Below, piece by piece: positions 31,064-40,538 of a stretch of 60,858 bases of DNA (within the stretch, counting starts at the first letter, position 1; each line of letters begins with the position of its first letter). The stretch covers positions 1 to 60,858 of the forward strand of contig BBBM01000015.1 of assembly GCA_001311565.1 (NCBI GenBank), given 5' to 3'. A model generated the notes under the pieces. That model had not been told where the DNA came from and searched no databases. It was given only the letters and a program-made list of their open reading frames with translations. Source of the DNA: Desulfothermus okinawensis JCM 13304. GTDB lineage: Bacteria > Desulfobacterota > Desulfovibrionia > Desulfovibrionales > Desulfothermaceae. The position numbers and the translations under genes were made by a program.

Positions 31064-31825
31064 GCCTATTCTTTATATAAGTTTTTTTGGGATGGCTTAA
31101 AAATGGCCTTAGATGTAGTAAAAAAATATATCCTAGATTCTAATGAAGATGAAAAAAAAGATAGCCTATCCACTTAATAGACGGGCCTCAATAAAAGACA
31201 TAATCGAGGCCCTTGGCATCCCGCATACAGAAATAGGCCTAATTAAGTGTGAAAATGGAAGAATAGATTTTTCCCACATTCCTAAAAATCAAGAACATAT
31301 CCACGTATATCCTCACAAGATACCCATTGAAAGGGATAATTATTTATTTCAAGAGCCAATAGAAGAGCTAAAATTTTTGGTTGACGCAAACGTTGGAAAG
31401 CTTGCTAGGTTTTTGAGGATGTTTGGATATGACTGTTTTTTTTGATTGGCAAGTCTCTGATGAAAAAAATAGCTGAAATAGCATATACCCAAAAAAAGAA
31501 TAGTGTTATCCAAGGACCTTCAGCTACTTAAGCGAAAAAAAAATACTATGGGGAAAATATATTCAGGCCAGTTTACCTGAAGATCAATTAAGAGAGGTGA
31601 TAAAATTTTTTTAATCTTGATTTAAATTATAGCCCTTTTTCAAGGTGTCTTATTTGCAACGAAAAATTAATTTCCGTGGATAAGGACAAAATAATTCATA
31701 GATTGGAACCAAAAACAAAAAAAAGTATTTCAATGAATTTTCAGTCTGTCCAAGGTGCAATAAAATTTATTGGCCAGGGTCTCATGTGGAAAAAAATGAA
31801 AAACTTGTTAAAGAACCTGGTTTAG
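31050..31825 (+). CDS. Mut7-C RNase-domain protein with ubiquitin-like N-terminus
   Basis: About 255 residues after repair. N-terminal Mut7-C_Ub domain: KKIAYPLNRRASIKDIIEAL and GIPHTEIGLI. The Mut7-C domain starts KFLVDANVGKLARFLRMFGYD (PIN-like Asp), continues RIVLSKDLQLLK, and has a C-terminal zinc ribbon, SRCLICNEKL and FSVCPRCNKIYWPGSHV. The family is a predicted RNase named after the C. elegans MUT-7 C-terminus. The proposed start ATG 31050 lies inside mazG's end; the first 30 residues need uncertain repairs at 31081-31087 and 31149-31156. The stop TAG at 31823-31825 also depends on one A run. Confidence 0.75.
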
Positions 31826-31888
31826 TGTAACTAGTTCTTTTAAATAAAATAAAACTTATAACATTAGATATTATCTAGGGAGAAAGTC

Positions 31889-33018
31889 ATGGAGATAAGA
31901 TCTATTTTAAGAGAATTTGAAGAAATAGCAAAAGATCCAGTTTCTTATTTAAAGACACTGGATGAACAAGGGAAAAATATTGTGCTCTATACCTGCTCTT
32001 ATGTGCCAGAAGAGGTCATATGGGCATTTGGGTTCCATCCTGTCAGGATTTTAGGCATATCTGAAACCCAGGAACTCTCAAATTCTCATCTGCAACCATA
32101 TTGTTGCCCTGCAGGAAAGGCAATATTAGAAGACATTCTGTCAAGAAAATTACCTGCCGCCCATGTGGTTTTTTCAAACACATGTGACACCATGCAGAGA
32201 ATATCAGACATAGTGAGATTAAATACAGATCTTACGCATTTTGATTTTATGGTACCAGCAAGGTTGGACTCAAGTGCATCAAAAAAAATACATGGAGGAC
32301 CAGATTATCAATCTTGTGAGATTTATGGAGGAGATATCTCCTGATTTTCAGGGAGAGAGAAAAGATATTACAGAGTATAGCCATAAGATGTCTTTGACAT
32401 TAGAACTTTTTGAGAAGATCAGAACAACCATTTTAGAGCTAACAGACCTTTTTAAGTCAATAGATGATGTTACAAATAAAGATATTCACAATATATTGTT
32501 TGCATCATATGTTATGGATAGAGAAGACTTTGCAAAAAAAGATAGGTAACCTCTTAAATATGTTGAAGGACTTAAGTCTTTCAACCTCAAATAAAAAAAG
32601 GATAATCTTAACTGGAAGCATATGCTGTTTTTCTGGGATATATGAGATTTTGGACAATGCAGGTGCAAAGGTTGTTTATGATGATCTTTGTTCTGGCATA
32701 AGACCATATCAACGACAGGTTGAATTAAAGGGGAACTGGATTAGTGCCATTTCTCATAGTCTGTTAAAAAGGCCAATATGTGCAGCAAAATATATGGGAC
32801 CTTTTGCAAGGTTTTCATATCTAAAAGAGCTCATAGGAAAATACAATGCACAGGGCATAATATTTATGGTTCCAAAATTTTGTGATCCCCATTTGTTTGA
32901 TTTTCCAGATATGAAAAAGAGATCAACATACCTTATACTTCTTCTGGAGACCAATGAAAAAAATCAAATAAAAGGACCTGAGAAGACCAGAATAGAAGCA
33001 TTTTTAGAAACCATATAA
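31889..33018 (+). CDS. 2-Hydroxyacyl-CoA dehydratase / benzoyl-CoA reductase family subunit 1
   Basis: HgdB/BcrB-family protein, about 376 residues after repair of breaks near 32284 and 32536. Cysteines placed to hold the iron-sulfur cluster are seen in VLYTCSYVPEEVIWAFG, LQPYCCPAGKAILEDIL and VVFSNTCDTMQRI; other features are GSICCFSGIYEIL and KFCDPHLFDFPD. Members are ATP-activated enzymes doing radical dehydration or ring reduction, or double-cubane-cluster proteins. A second homologue, an ASKHA activator and an MBL hydrolase follow in one operon. The actual substrate cannot be told from sequence. Confidence 0.83.
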
Positions 33019-33030
33019 GGGGAGATTGTT

Positions 33031-34251
33031 ATGGATATACAATATAGAAAAGAGCCAATTAAGATGAAGTCAAAGATGAAAGAAATAATGACAAATTATT
33101 TCTTAGAGGCCTTTGATGCAAAGAACAGAGGCAAAAAGGTTGCATGGATAACCAGTGGTGGTCCTGTTGAACCCTTAATCGCTATGGATGTGATTCCCAT
33201 ATATCCAGAAAATCACGGGGCAATGATTGGTGCATCAAAAATGGGGGATAAGCTCGTATCTTCTGCAGAATCCCTTGGATATTCCTGTGATCTCTGCTCT
33301 TATGCAACTGCAGACATTGCATGTAGCAGGGGAGAAAAAGGGCCAATTGGACATCTGCCACAGCCAGATATGTTGATTTGCTGCAACAATATCTGCTCTA
33401 CTGTTGTAAAATGGTATGAAATACAGGCAAGGTATTTTGATGTGCCTTTGTTTATTCTGGATACTCCAATGTGTCACAAGGACTTTACTGAAGAAATAAA
33501 GGAATATGTCCAGAAACAATTTGATGAGCTTTTTTTTATTTTTAGAGAATGTATGTGGGAAAAAGATGGATTTTGATACACTGGAAAAAGTGGGCAGATT
33601 ATCAATAGAAGCACAAAGGCTGTGGCAAAAAAATTTTGGATACAACAGTACATTCTCCAGCACCAATGAGTGCCTTTGATGCATTTTTCCACCTGGCTCT
33701 AATTGTTACTTTAAGGGGAACTGATGTCTGCGTTAATTATTATAGAGAATTACTGGATGAAATGGAAGATAGGGTAAAAAATGGAATATGCGCTGTTCCA
33801 GGGGAAAAATATAGAATCCTCTGGGATAATTTGCCAATCTGGTACAAGACAAAATGGCTTTCTGAAAAATTTGCTGAAAGGGATGTATGTTTGGTAGCTG
33901 ACACATATACATCTGCCTGGTGTAGCTCCCTTAAATACATTGATGAAGATGATTTTTTTAGGCTCAATTGCAACTGCATACATCAGGATTTACCTTAACC
34001 AGGGAATTGATATCATGGCTGAGGAGGTAATAAAAATGATAGATAAATACAGAGTCCACGGTCTTGTTATGCATTCAAACAGGAGTTGCAAGCCATACTC
34101 CTTTGGGCAGTACGATATTCAGAGGATAGTAAGGGAGAAGACTGGACTGCCAATCTTAATAATAGAAGCAGACATGCTGGACCAAAGATCCTTTTCAGAT
34201 GCACAGATTGAAAGCAGGATAGATGCGTTTTGTGAAATACTTGGGAGTTAA
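33031..34251 (+). CDS. 2-Hydroxyacyl-CoA dehydratase family subunit 2
   Basis: Second HgdB/HgdA-family protein, about 406 residues after repair of breaks near 33531, 33628 and 33953. Signature regions: VAWITSGGPVEPLIAMDVIP, GYSCDLCSYATADIACSRG, PQPDMLICCNNICSTVVKWY (cluster cysteines) and VPLFILDTPM. The C-terminal half has HGLVMHSNRSCKPYSFGQYD and GLPILIIEADMLDQRSFSD, the usual dehydratase end with bound [4Fe-4S] region. It is 12 bases behind subunit 1 and should form a heterodimer with it. Confidence 0.85.
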
Positions 34252-34390
34252 TTGAGAATTCATAAGTTAGAATTAAATGGGAACAATGAATCTGGTGAAA
34301 ATCTGTTTTGATTATTATAAAGTGGTTATTTTTGATTCACAAAAGACTTTAAACATTGAACTTGAACATTTTTTTTTTGGAGGTTTTCGC

Positions 34391-35160
34391 ATGATCACTG
34401 CAGGTATAGATATTGGCTCTACTACTGTTAAATGTGCAATATTAAAAGACGGGGAGATTATTGCAACTGCCATAGATTTTACTGGATACAATGTAAAAGA
34501 GGCATGGAAAAAGATTTTGTACAACGCAGTGGAAAAAGCAGGTATTTCTAGGGATAAAATAGACAGAATAATTTCAACTGGATACGGCAGAGAAAGTGTG
34601 GATATTGCAAATAAAAAGATAACAGAAATCACCTGCCATGGCGCTGGCGCCCACTTTCTACAACCAAATGTTAGGACAGTAATTGATATTGGTGGCCAGG
34701 ACTCAAAGGCAATATCCCTGGATAAAAATGGGCGGGTACTTGACTTTGTCATGAATGATAAGTGTGCTGCAGGAACTGGAAGGTTTTTGGAGGTAATGGC
34801 AAGGGCCATGGAGGTGGATTTAGATCAGTTTGGGAAATTATCAATGGAGGCAAAGGATCCAGTGAAAATCAGTAGTCTATGTACTGTGTTTGCTGAATCA
34901 GAAGTCATTTCAATGATATCTCAGGGAAAATCCCGGGAAGATATAATTGCTGGTATCCACAGATCAATTGCCTCCAGGGTATATTCAATGGCAAGCAGGC
35001 TTGATATTAGACCTCCAATTATGCTAACAGGTGGTGTTGCCAAAAATAAAGGGTTGGTTAAGGAACTTTCTGAAAAAGTGGGACAGGATTTAATCATTAG
35101 CCATATGCACAATTAAATGGGGCCATTGGCGCAGCTTATCTTGCGCAAAAACAAAATTAA
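34391..35160 (+). CDS. ASKHA-fold activator ATPase of the dehydratase (HgdC/BadG family)
   Basis: Homodimeric [4Fe-4S] ATPase that injects an electron into the dehydratase component. About 256 residues after repair. It starts ITAGIDIGSTTVKCAILKDG (phosphate 1 loop), has STGYGRESVDIANKKITEIT and CHGAGAHFLQPNVRTVIDIGG, followed by GQDSKAISLD, and the cluster-binding cysteines in NDKCAAGTGRFLEVMA and SSLCTVFAESEVISM. LTGGVAKNKGL and GAIGAAYLAQ close the domain. GGAGG precedes ATG 34391. Break near 35098. Confidence 0.93.
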
Positions 35161-35171
35161 GGGGGAGAGTT

Positions 35172-36068
35172 ATGAGGATGGTGGAACCAGGAAAGGTTAT
35201 TGATGGTATTTATCTATTAGGCAGGCCAGAATCCAATGTGTATTTATTGGACGGAGATAATGAGGCAGCTATTTTAGGGGGTGGATGATATACATAGCCC
35301 CGGATGTGGTTTCACAGATAGAAAAATTTGATGTTGATCCCAAAAAGATCAAAAAAGCAGTGATCCTCCACTCCCATTTTGATCACATTGGTATTTTGCC
35401 ATACTTAAAGGAAAAGTGGCCATGGATTGAGGTTTATGGGTCAAAAAGGGCAAAGGATCTACTTTCAAAGGAAAAGGTTATTTCCTCTATACAGTTTATG
35501 AATGATATTATCTTGGAAAAACAAAATATGAAGCAAAAGGCAAAGGAGCTTGGGCTGGATTTTCCTGCCCTGGAAGTTGAAAAGGTAGTCTCTGATGGTG
35601 ACATAATCAAGGTGGGAAACTTTAGCCTCCAGGTGTTGGAAGTTCCAGGACATTCTTCTTGCTCCATTGCCCTTTATGAACCCAATTTAAAGGCCCTGTT
35701 TGCTTCTGATGCAGGTGGCATTCCCATGGGAGACGATGTATTTACTGCAGCCAATTCCAATTTTGATAAATATCTTGATAGCTTAAATAGGATGAGCAAA
35801 TTAGATGTCAATGTCCATCTGGCAGAACACTTTGGGGCAATGGTGGGAGAAGATGCAAAAAAAATTTATGGAAAAATCCATTGAATCAGCAAAACTAACA
35901 AGAAAGATCTTGGAAGATACATACAAAAGGCATGGTGATATTTCTGCTGCCACAGAGGATGTAACAAATCTGCTAATGTCAAAGATGGAGACGGAATTTT
36001 TGCCACGGGAGGTTATCTCAATAGTAGTTGGACAGATGTTAAAATATATAGCTAAAATGGAGTCCTGA
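35172..36068 (+). CDS. MBL-fold metallo-hydrolase of the dehydratase cluster
   Basis: About 298 residues after repair of breaks near 35274 and 35858. Metal-binding motif ILHSHFDHIG (H-x-H-x-D-H), then VLEVPGHSSCSIALYEP (third His), LFASDAGGIPMGD (bridging Asp) and HLAEHFGAMVG. A C-terminal helical part follows (LTRKILEDTYKRHGDISAA). It could hydrolyse a CoA thioester or other ester made by the pathway; this is inference from linkage. GGGGGAGAG precedes ATG 35172, 11 bases after the activator stop, so it is part of the same operon. Confidence 0.85.
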
Positions 36069-36204
36069 CATTTCCTGATAGATAGACGTTAATGTTCTTT
36101 TATTTGTTACTATACCACTCCACCCCTTTACTACTACACAATAATACGGAACTTTGCCATTATATCTTGACGTTTGGCGCTAAACACTTAACTCTATAAG
36201 GCCA

Positions 36205-36335
36205 ACAAGCATTGAACCTTGAATATAGTGATTAGTAATTAGTGAAAGGTGAAGGCAGAAGGGTGAAGGGAGAAGAATACCTGAAATTTTGAACTTTGAA
36301 CTTTGAACCTTGAACGTTGAACGTTGAATCTTGAT
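36205..36335 (+). repeat. Seven-base-period intergenic repeat, modules A-B-C
   Basis: AACCTTGAATATAGTGATTA leads into GTGAAAGGTGAAGGCAGAAG and then six near-perfect heptads TTGAACT, TTGAACT, TTGAACC, TTGAACG, TTGAACG, TTGAATC, directly before the EF-G ribosome binding site. Cleanest module C array in the window. Confidence 0.87.
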
Positions 36336-36347
36336 GAGGGGTGTTTT

Positions 36348-38403
36348 ATGTCTAAGAAGACAAAGGGATCTGATAAATATTTAAATTTTATAAGAAATAT
36401 AGGAATTATTGCCCATATTGATGCAGGAAAGACCACCTTAACTGAGCGGATTTTGTATTACACCAAAAGGATACACAGGATGGGTGAAGTCCATGAGGGC
36501 ACTGCCACCATGGATTATATGCCTGAGGAACAGGAGCGTGGAATCACCATAACATCAGCGTGTACCTCCTGTCATTGGCAAAACAAACAGATAAATATAA
36601 TAGATACCCCTGGTCATGTGGACTTTACAATAGAAGTTGAGAGGGCCTTAAGGGTATTGGACGGGGCAGTTGGTATTTTTTTGTGCTGTGGGCGGGGTTG
36701 AGCCCCAGAGCGAAACTGTTTGGAAACAATCTGAAAAATATCATGTGCCCAAGATAGCCTTTATCAATAAAATGGATAGGATAGGTGCAAATTTTGAGAA
36801 TGTGCTCCATGAGATGAAGAAAAAAATTAGGGGCTAATCCAGTGCCTGTCCAAATTCCCTGGGGTGCAGGTCAGGATTTTGAGGGCATTATAGATCTCAT
36901 AGAGATGAAATTTTTATGCTTTGATCCCAATACAGAAGGTGAGGTCTTTGAAAAAAAAGGACCTTACCAATGAACAGCTTGAAAAGGCCCAGATTTGGCG
37001 AGATAAACTAGTTGAGAGCGTGTCAGAAATAGATGAAGGGTTATTGGAAAAATATTTAGGTGAAGAAGAAATAACCATACAAGAAATAAAAGATGCACTT
37101 AAAAAAAGGAACCATAGAGCTAAAACTAACTCCAGTTTTTGTTGGATCAGCCTTAAAAAAGATAGGGGTACAGCCAGTTTTAGATGGTATTTGTGACTAT
37201 TTGCCATCACCTGTGGAGGTAAAGCAATTAGAGGGAATTGATCCTGATACAAAAAAAGAAAAAGGTATTTCCCATATCTTCCACTGCTCCATTTTCAGCC
37301 TTGTGTTTAAAATTACCATGGAGTCAGGCAGGCAGCTTTCTCTATTTAGGGTCTATTCTGGGACTGTGAAGGCTGGAGATATAGTGTATAATGCAACTCA
37401 GGGAAAAACTTTAAGAATAGCCAGGCTTTTTACCCTTCACGCAGATAGAAAAGAGCGGATTGATATGGCAAGGGCAGGTGAAATTGTTGGTGGAGCTGGA
37501 CTAAAAGACGTTAGGACAGGAGACTCCCTTTGCTTTGAAGATAACAAAATAATTTTGGAGAAGATAAGCGATTACCAGTCAGTTATCTCTATTGCCCTTG
37601 AACCCAAAAATAGTGCTGAGGGGGAAAGATTAATAGATGCCTTGAATAAACTTTTAAAAGAAGACCCCACTCTTTTTATGAAAGTAGATGAGGAGACTGG
37701 CCAGATCATCCTATCAGGTATGGGAGAATTACACTTAGAGGTGATTCAGGAAAGGCTAAAGAGGGAATACAAAGTGGAGTTCAGGGCAGGGACGCCTCAA
37801 GTTGTGTATCGTGAGACAATCTCCAGGACAGCCAAAGTCAAAGAGGAATTTTTTTAGAGAACTTGGAGAAAATATGCACTATGGGTATGTGGAACTAAAG
37901 GTAGAGCCAATAGACAGGCATGGAGATAACAAAGTTATATTTGAGGTGGATACTTCCACCTATCCAGACAGATTTGTTATAGCAACAGAAACAGCTATAA
38001 GAGATGGCCTGCAGAGCGGAGTATTAAAGGGAAGTCCTTCAGGGGGTTAAGGTATCAATATTGGGCATGGGTAATTTAAGGGAAGAGTCCTCAGAGGTTG
38101 GATATCACATGGCTGCAGCAAGTGGTCTAAAAAAAGGCCCTTGAGAGTGCTGGACCTGTGTTGATGGAACCCATTATGGCCGTGGAAATATATGTTCCAG
38201 AAGAGTTTGTTGGCGACGTTATTTCCCTAATTGGGATAAAAGGTGGAAAGATTGAAAATATGTTTGAGAGGGGCACAGATAAAGTGGTCCAGGCCCTGGC
38301 GCCTTTGAGAAAACTCTTTGGATTTTCAACTGACCTTAGATCTGCTACCCAGGGTAGGGCAAGTTTTATAATGAAATTTGAGAAGTTTGATGTGCTTGAT
38401 TAG
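36348..38403 (+). CDS. fusA: Translation elongation factor G
   Basis: GTPase driving ribosomal translocation, about 683 residues after repair of at least seven breaks. G1 [19 protein letters not shown]2 [12 protein letters not shown]3 [19 protein letters not shown]4 [12 protein letters not shown]; domain [22 protein letters not shown]; domain [23 protein letters not shown]; domain [15 protein letters not shown] and [19 protein letters not shown]; domain [17 protein letters not shown]. It sits alone, not in the str operon with rpsL-rpsG-tuf, so it may be a second EF-G paralogue. GAGGGG precedes ATG 36348. Confidence 0.93.
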
Positions 38404-38404
38404 A

Positions 38405-38525
38405 TGTGGATCTGTTTATAGTGGTGGAGTAGTATAGTGGTATAGTGGAGAAGTAGTAAAGTAGTTACCCACCACCAACCATTACCAGTTATTAACTAAA
38501 ACCTGTTACTAATCACTATATATGG
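38405..38525 (+). repeat. Degenerate intergenic repeat (TAGTGG/TAGTAG units and tail module)
   Basis: TATAGTGGTGGAGTAGTATA and TAGTGGTATAGTGGAGAAG are followed by a tail, ACCACCAACCATTACCAG, TTATTAACTAAAACCTGTTA, CTAATCACTATA. The same tail, slightly diverged, recurs at 42900-42970, so it is a distinct element of the repeat family. Confidence 0.7.
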
Positions 38526-38535
38526 TAACTATTAT

Positions 38536-39336
38536 ATGTTTTTTTCCCAAAAAGAGCTTAGGTCAGAATTTTTTTAATAGATCACAATATCTTAAAAAAA
38601 GATAGTTAAGATAATATCTCCAACAGATAATGACAAGATAATTGAAATTGGACCAGGGCAAGGGGCATTAACCGGATATCTTGCTAATAGGTGTGATACT
38701 CTCCTGACCGTGGAAAAAGACAGGGAACTTGCCTTTTTCATAAAAAAAGAATTTGAATGTGGAAGTGATACTGACAGACGCCCTTTATGTCCCCTGGTCA
38801 AGGATAAATGGGAAATTTAACAAGGTTGTTGGAAACCTGCCGTACAATATTTCCACAACACTTATATGGGATCTAACTTCTCAGTTAACGGACATAGATA
38901 TTATGGTGTTTACTGTGCAAAGGGAGGTGGCTGAAAAAAAATAGGATCAAGGGTAGGTGAAAAAAAATATGGTCCTATATCTGTTTGGGTGCAGACCTTT
39001 TGTGATGTGAAATTAGAATTTTTAATAAATCCAAATTGTTTTTATCCACGGCCAAAGGTAATGTCCCAGGTAATTTCTCTTAAGCCAAAGAAGATTTTTC
39101 TAGACAACTACTTAAAAAAAAAGGCTATCAAGCACTTTGAAAATATGCTTTAATAGTCCCCGTAAGCAAATCAAGAATCTCCTTAAAGGCTATTGGGGGT
39201 GGGAGTTGAAGGCTCTTTTTGAAAAAAAAGAGGCCTCAGGGGACATATGCGTCCTAACATGTTAAGTGTAGAAGATTATATTGAAATTTCCCAGGTCATT
39301 TTTTTGAGCAGGAGAGTTTTTTTGCTTGTGAATTGA
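38536..39336 (+). CDS. rsmA: 16S rRNA dimethyladenosine transferase
   Basis: RsmA/KsgA dimethylates two adjacent adenosines in the 3' hairpin of 16S rRNA. About 265 residues after repair. Start MFFPKKSLGQNFLID, SAM motif DKIIEIGPGQGALTGYL, then the catalytic KVVGNLPYNISTTLIW (N-L-P-Y) and VFTVQREVAEKI; C-terminal FYPRPKVMSQVISLKP and FNSPRKQIKNLL fit. At least six breaks at A/T runs. The stop could be TGA at 39334-39336 or, with one T run shortened, some 30 bases further on. Confidence 0.88.
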
Positions 39337-39481
39337 GGGATAATAGCTTGACAGAGCTTTTTATTTAATATTAGATTTCCTATCTATTAGACGTTAGTTA
39401 CTTGAAACAAATCTGGATTAAAGTTTTAGTAGGCTGAATAAAAAAACATAAAGGCCCCAAAAATCAAAGGAGGAAGATATA

Positions 39482-39758
39482 ATGACAAAGGCAGATCTTA
39501 TTGCAAAGGTTGCAGAACTGGCAGAAATGAAAAAAAACAGAGGCAGAGAAAGCTGTAGCAGCTTGCCTTGATGCCATCAAAGAGATCTTACAAAATGATC
39601 AAAAACTCACAATCACAGGATTTGGTACCTTTGAGGTGGTTCAGAGAAAAGAAAGAAAGGGTAGAAATCCTCAGACCGGTGAGGAAATGATTATTCCTGC
39701 AGCTAAAGTGGTTAAGTTTAAACCAGGAAAACTCTTAAAAGAAGCTGTTAAACAATAA
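39482..39758 (+). CDS. HU-family DNA-binding protein
   Basis: Nucleoid-associated protein of about 91 residues after repair of one A run at about 39530. MTKADLIAKVAELAE, then AVAACLDAIKEIL, TGFGTFEVVQRKERKGRNPQ and the DNA-intercalating arm region PQTGEEMIIPAAKVVKFKPG. AAGGAGGAAG lies just before ATG 39482. A possible promoter with TTGACA at 39348-39353 lies upstream, but its minus-10 box is poor. The small membrane gene at 39774 follows 15 bases later. Confidence 0.93.
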
Positions 39759-39773
39759 CTCAAGGGGAAAAAT

Positions 39774-39950
39774 ATGCTTCCTGGCGAAACAATCCATTCA
39801 ATGTTGCCCCAGGACTTGCCCTGGTGGAGACCTGATCATGCAATATTCTTTGGGATAGTTTACATTATACTTATGGTTATTGGCTCTGGAGTGGGACTGG
39901 TAGTTTTTAAATCTCTAATAGAGGTATTTAAAGAAAAAAAGCCAAATTGA
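39774..39950 (+). CDS. 58-residue single-pass membrane protein, unknown function
   Basis: Short intact frame MLPGETIHSMLPQDLPWW, RPDHAIFFGIVYIILMVIG, SGVGLVVFKSLIEVFKEKK. It has one long hydrophobic stretch (about residues 23-48) and a basic C-terminus. AAGGGGAAA precedes the ATG. It sits between HU and a strong terminator and is probably co-transcribed with HU. The W-W-R-P-D-H motif just before the helix is distinctive. I do not recognise a family. Confidence 0.6.
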   Translation: MLPGETIHSMLPQDLPWWRPDHAIFFGIVYIILMVIGSGVGLVVFKSLIEVFKEKKPN

Positions 39951-40011
39951 TTAAGCTGAGTTCAGAGTTTGGCTAGTAAAATAATCAGTTACTCTATTTG
40001 TAAAAGCCTAG

Positions 40012-40049
40012 AAAAGGAGGTGGATATGTATTTACACCTCCTTTTTTTT
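40012..40049 (+). terminator. Rho-independent terminator after the HU operon
   Basis: AAAAGGAGGTG and CACCTCCTTTT form a perfect stem around a 12-base loop, followed by a run of Ts ending at 40049. It ends the HU-membrane protein transcript. Confidence 0.9.
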
Positions 40050-40122
40050 CTTGCCATTAAAAAGGATTTTTTTTAAAGTTTGATTCTTAGTGTTTTACTT
40101 ATCTAGAAAGGGGGTGAGCTTA

Positions 40123-40324
40123 GTGCCAGGAGTTTTTTTTACAAGATGGCGATAATTTTGAGATTGCCGTAAAGAAGTTTAAAAAGCAGTGCGAAAAGGC
40201 AGGGATCCTCTCAGAGTTGAAAAAGAGGCAGCATTATGAGAAACCCAGTGTAAAGAAGAAAAAGAAAGAGGCTGCTGCTAGAAAAAGGCTTATGAAAAAG
40301 CTAAGAAAAGCAGGTTTGATTTAG
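40123..40324 (+). CDS. rpsU: 30S ribosomal protein S21
   Basis: About 66 residues after repair of one T run at 40133-40140. Reads [59 protein letters not shown]; the C-terminal basic helix is typical of bS21. Start is GTG 40123 with GGGGGTGAG upstream. It heads the macromolecular-synthesis region (rpsU, mutS2, dnaG, rpoD), but is followed by its own terminator. Confidence 0.93.
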
Positions 40325-40346
40325 TTTTTTTCTGGAAAAAGTCTGG

Positions 40347-40382
40347 GGAAACGCCCCTTTATAGGGGGTGTTTCCTTTTTTT
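40347..40382 (+). terminator. Rho-independent terminator after rpsU
   Basis: GGAAACGCCCC and GGGGTGTTTCC pair as an 11 bp stem with one G-U, around a short loop, followed by seven Ts. Separates rpsU from mutS2. The next 150 bases to mutS2 hold no gene I can see. Confidence 0.88.
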
Positions 40383-40538
40383 GATTTCCTTCCATAATAA
40401 TTTAACTGTTCCTAGCTAAATATATAAACCTGCCCACAGCACCTCAAGGTATTGATAAAAAGTAAAGTGTGGAGGATATAAGGGCAAAACCATAGTCTTG
40501 AGAGGTGTTAGCGGGTGGGTCCAAAAAGTGGATTGCCC

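Noticed and set aside
40384-40538. Riboswitch before mutS2
   Set aside because: A weak GGGTCCA...TGGATTGCCC pairing is present but no recognised aptamer motif; function not supported.
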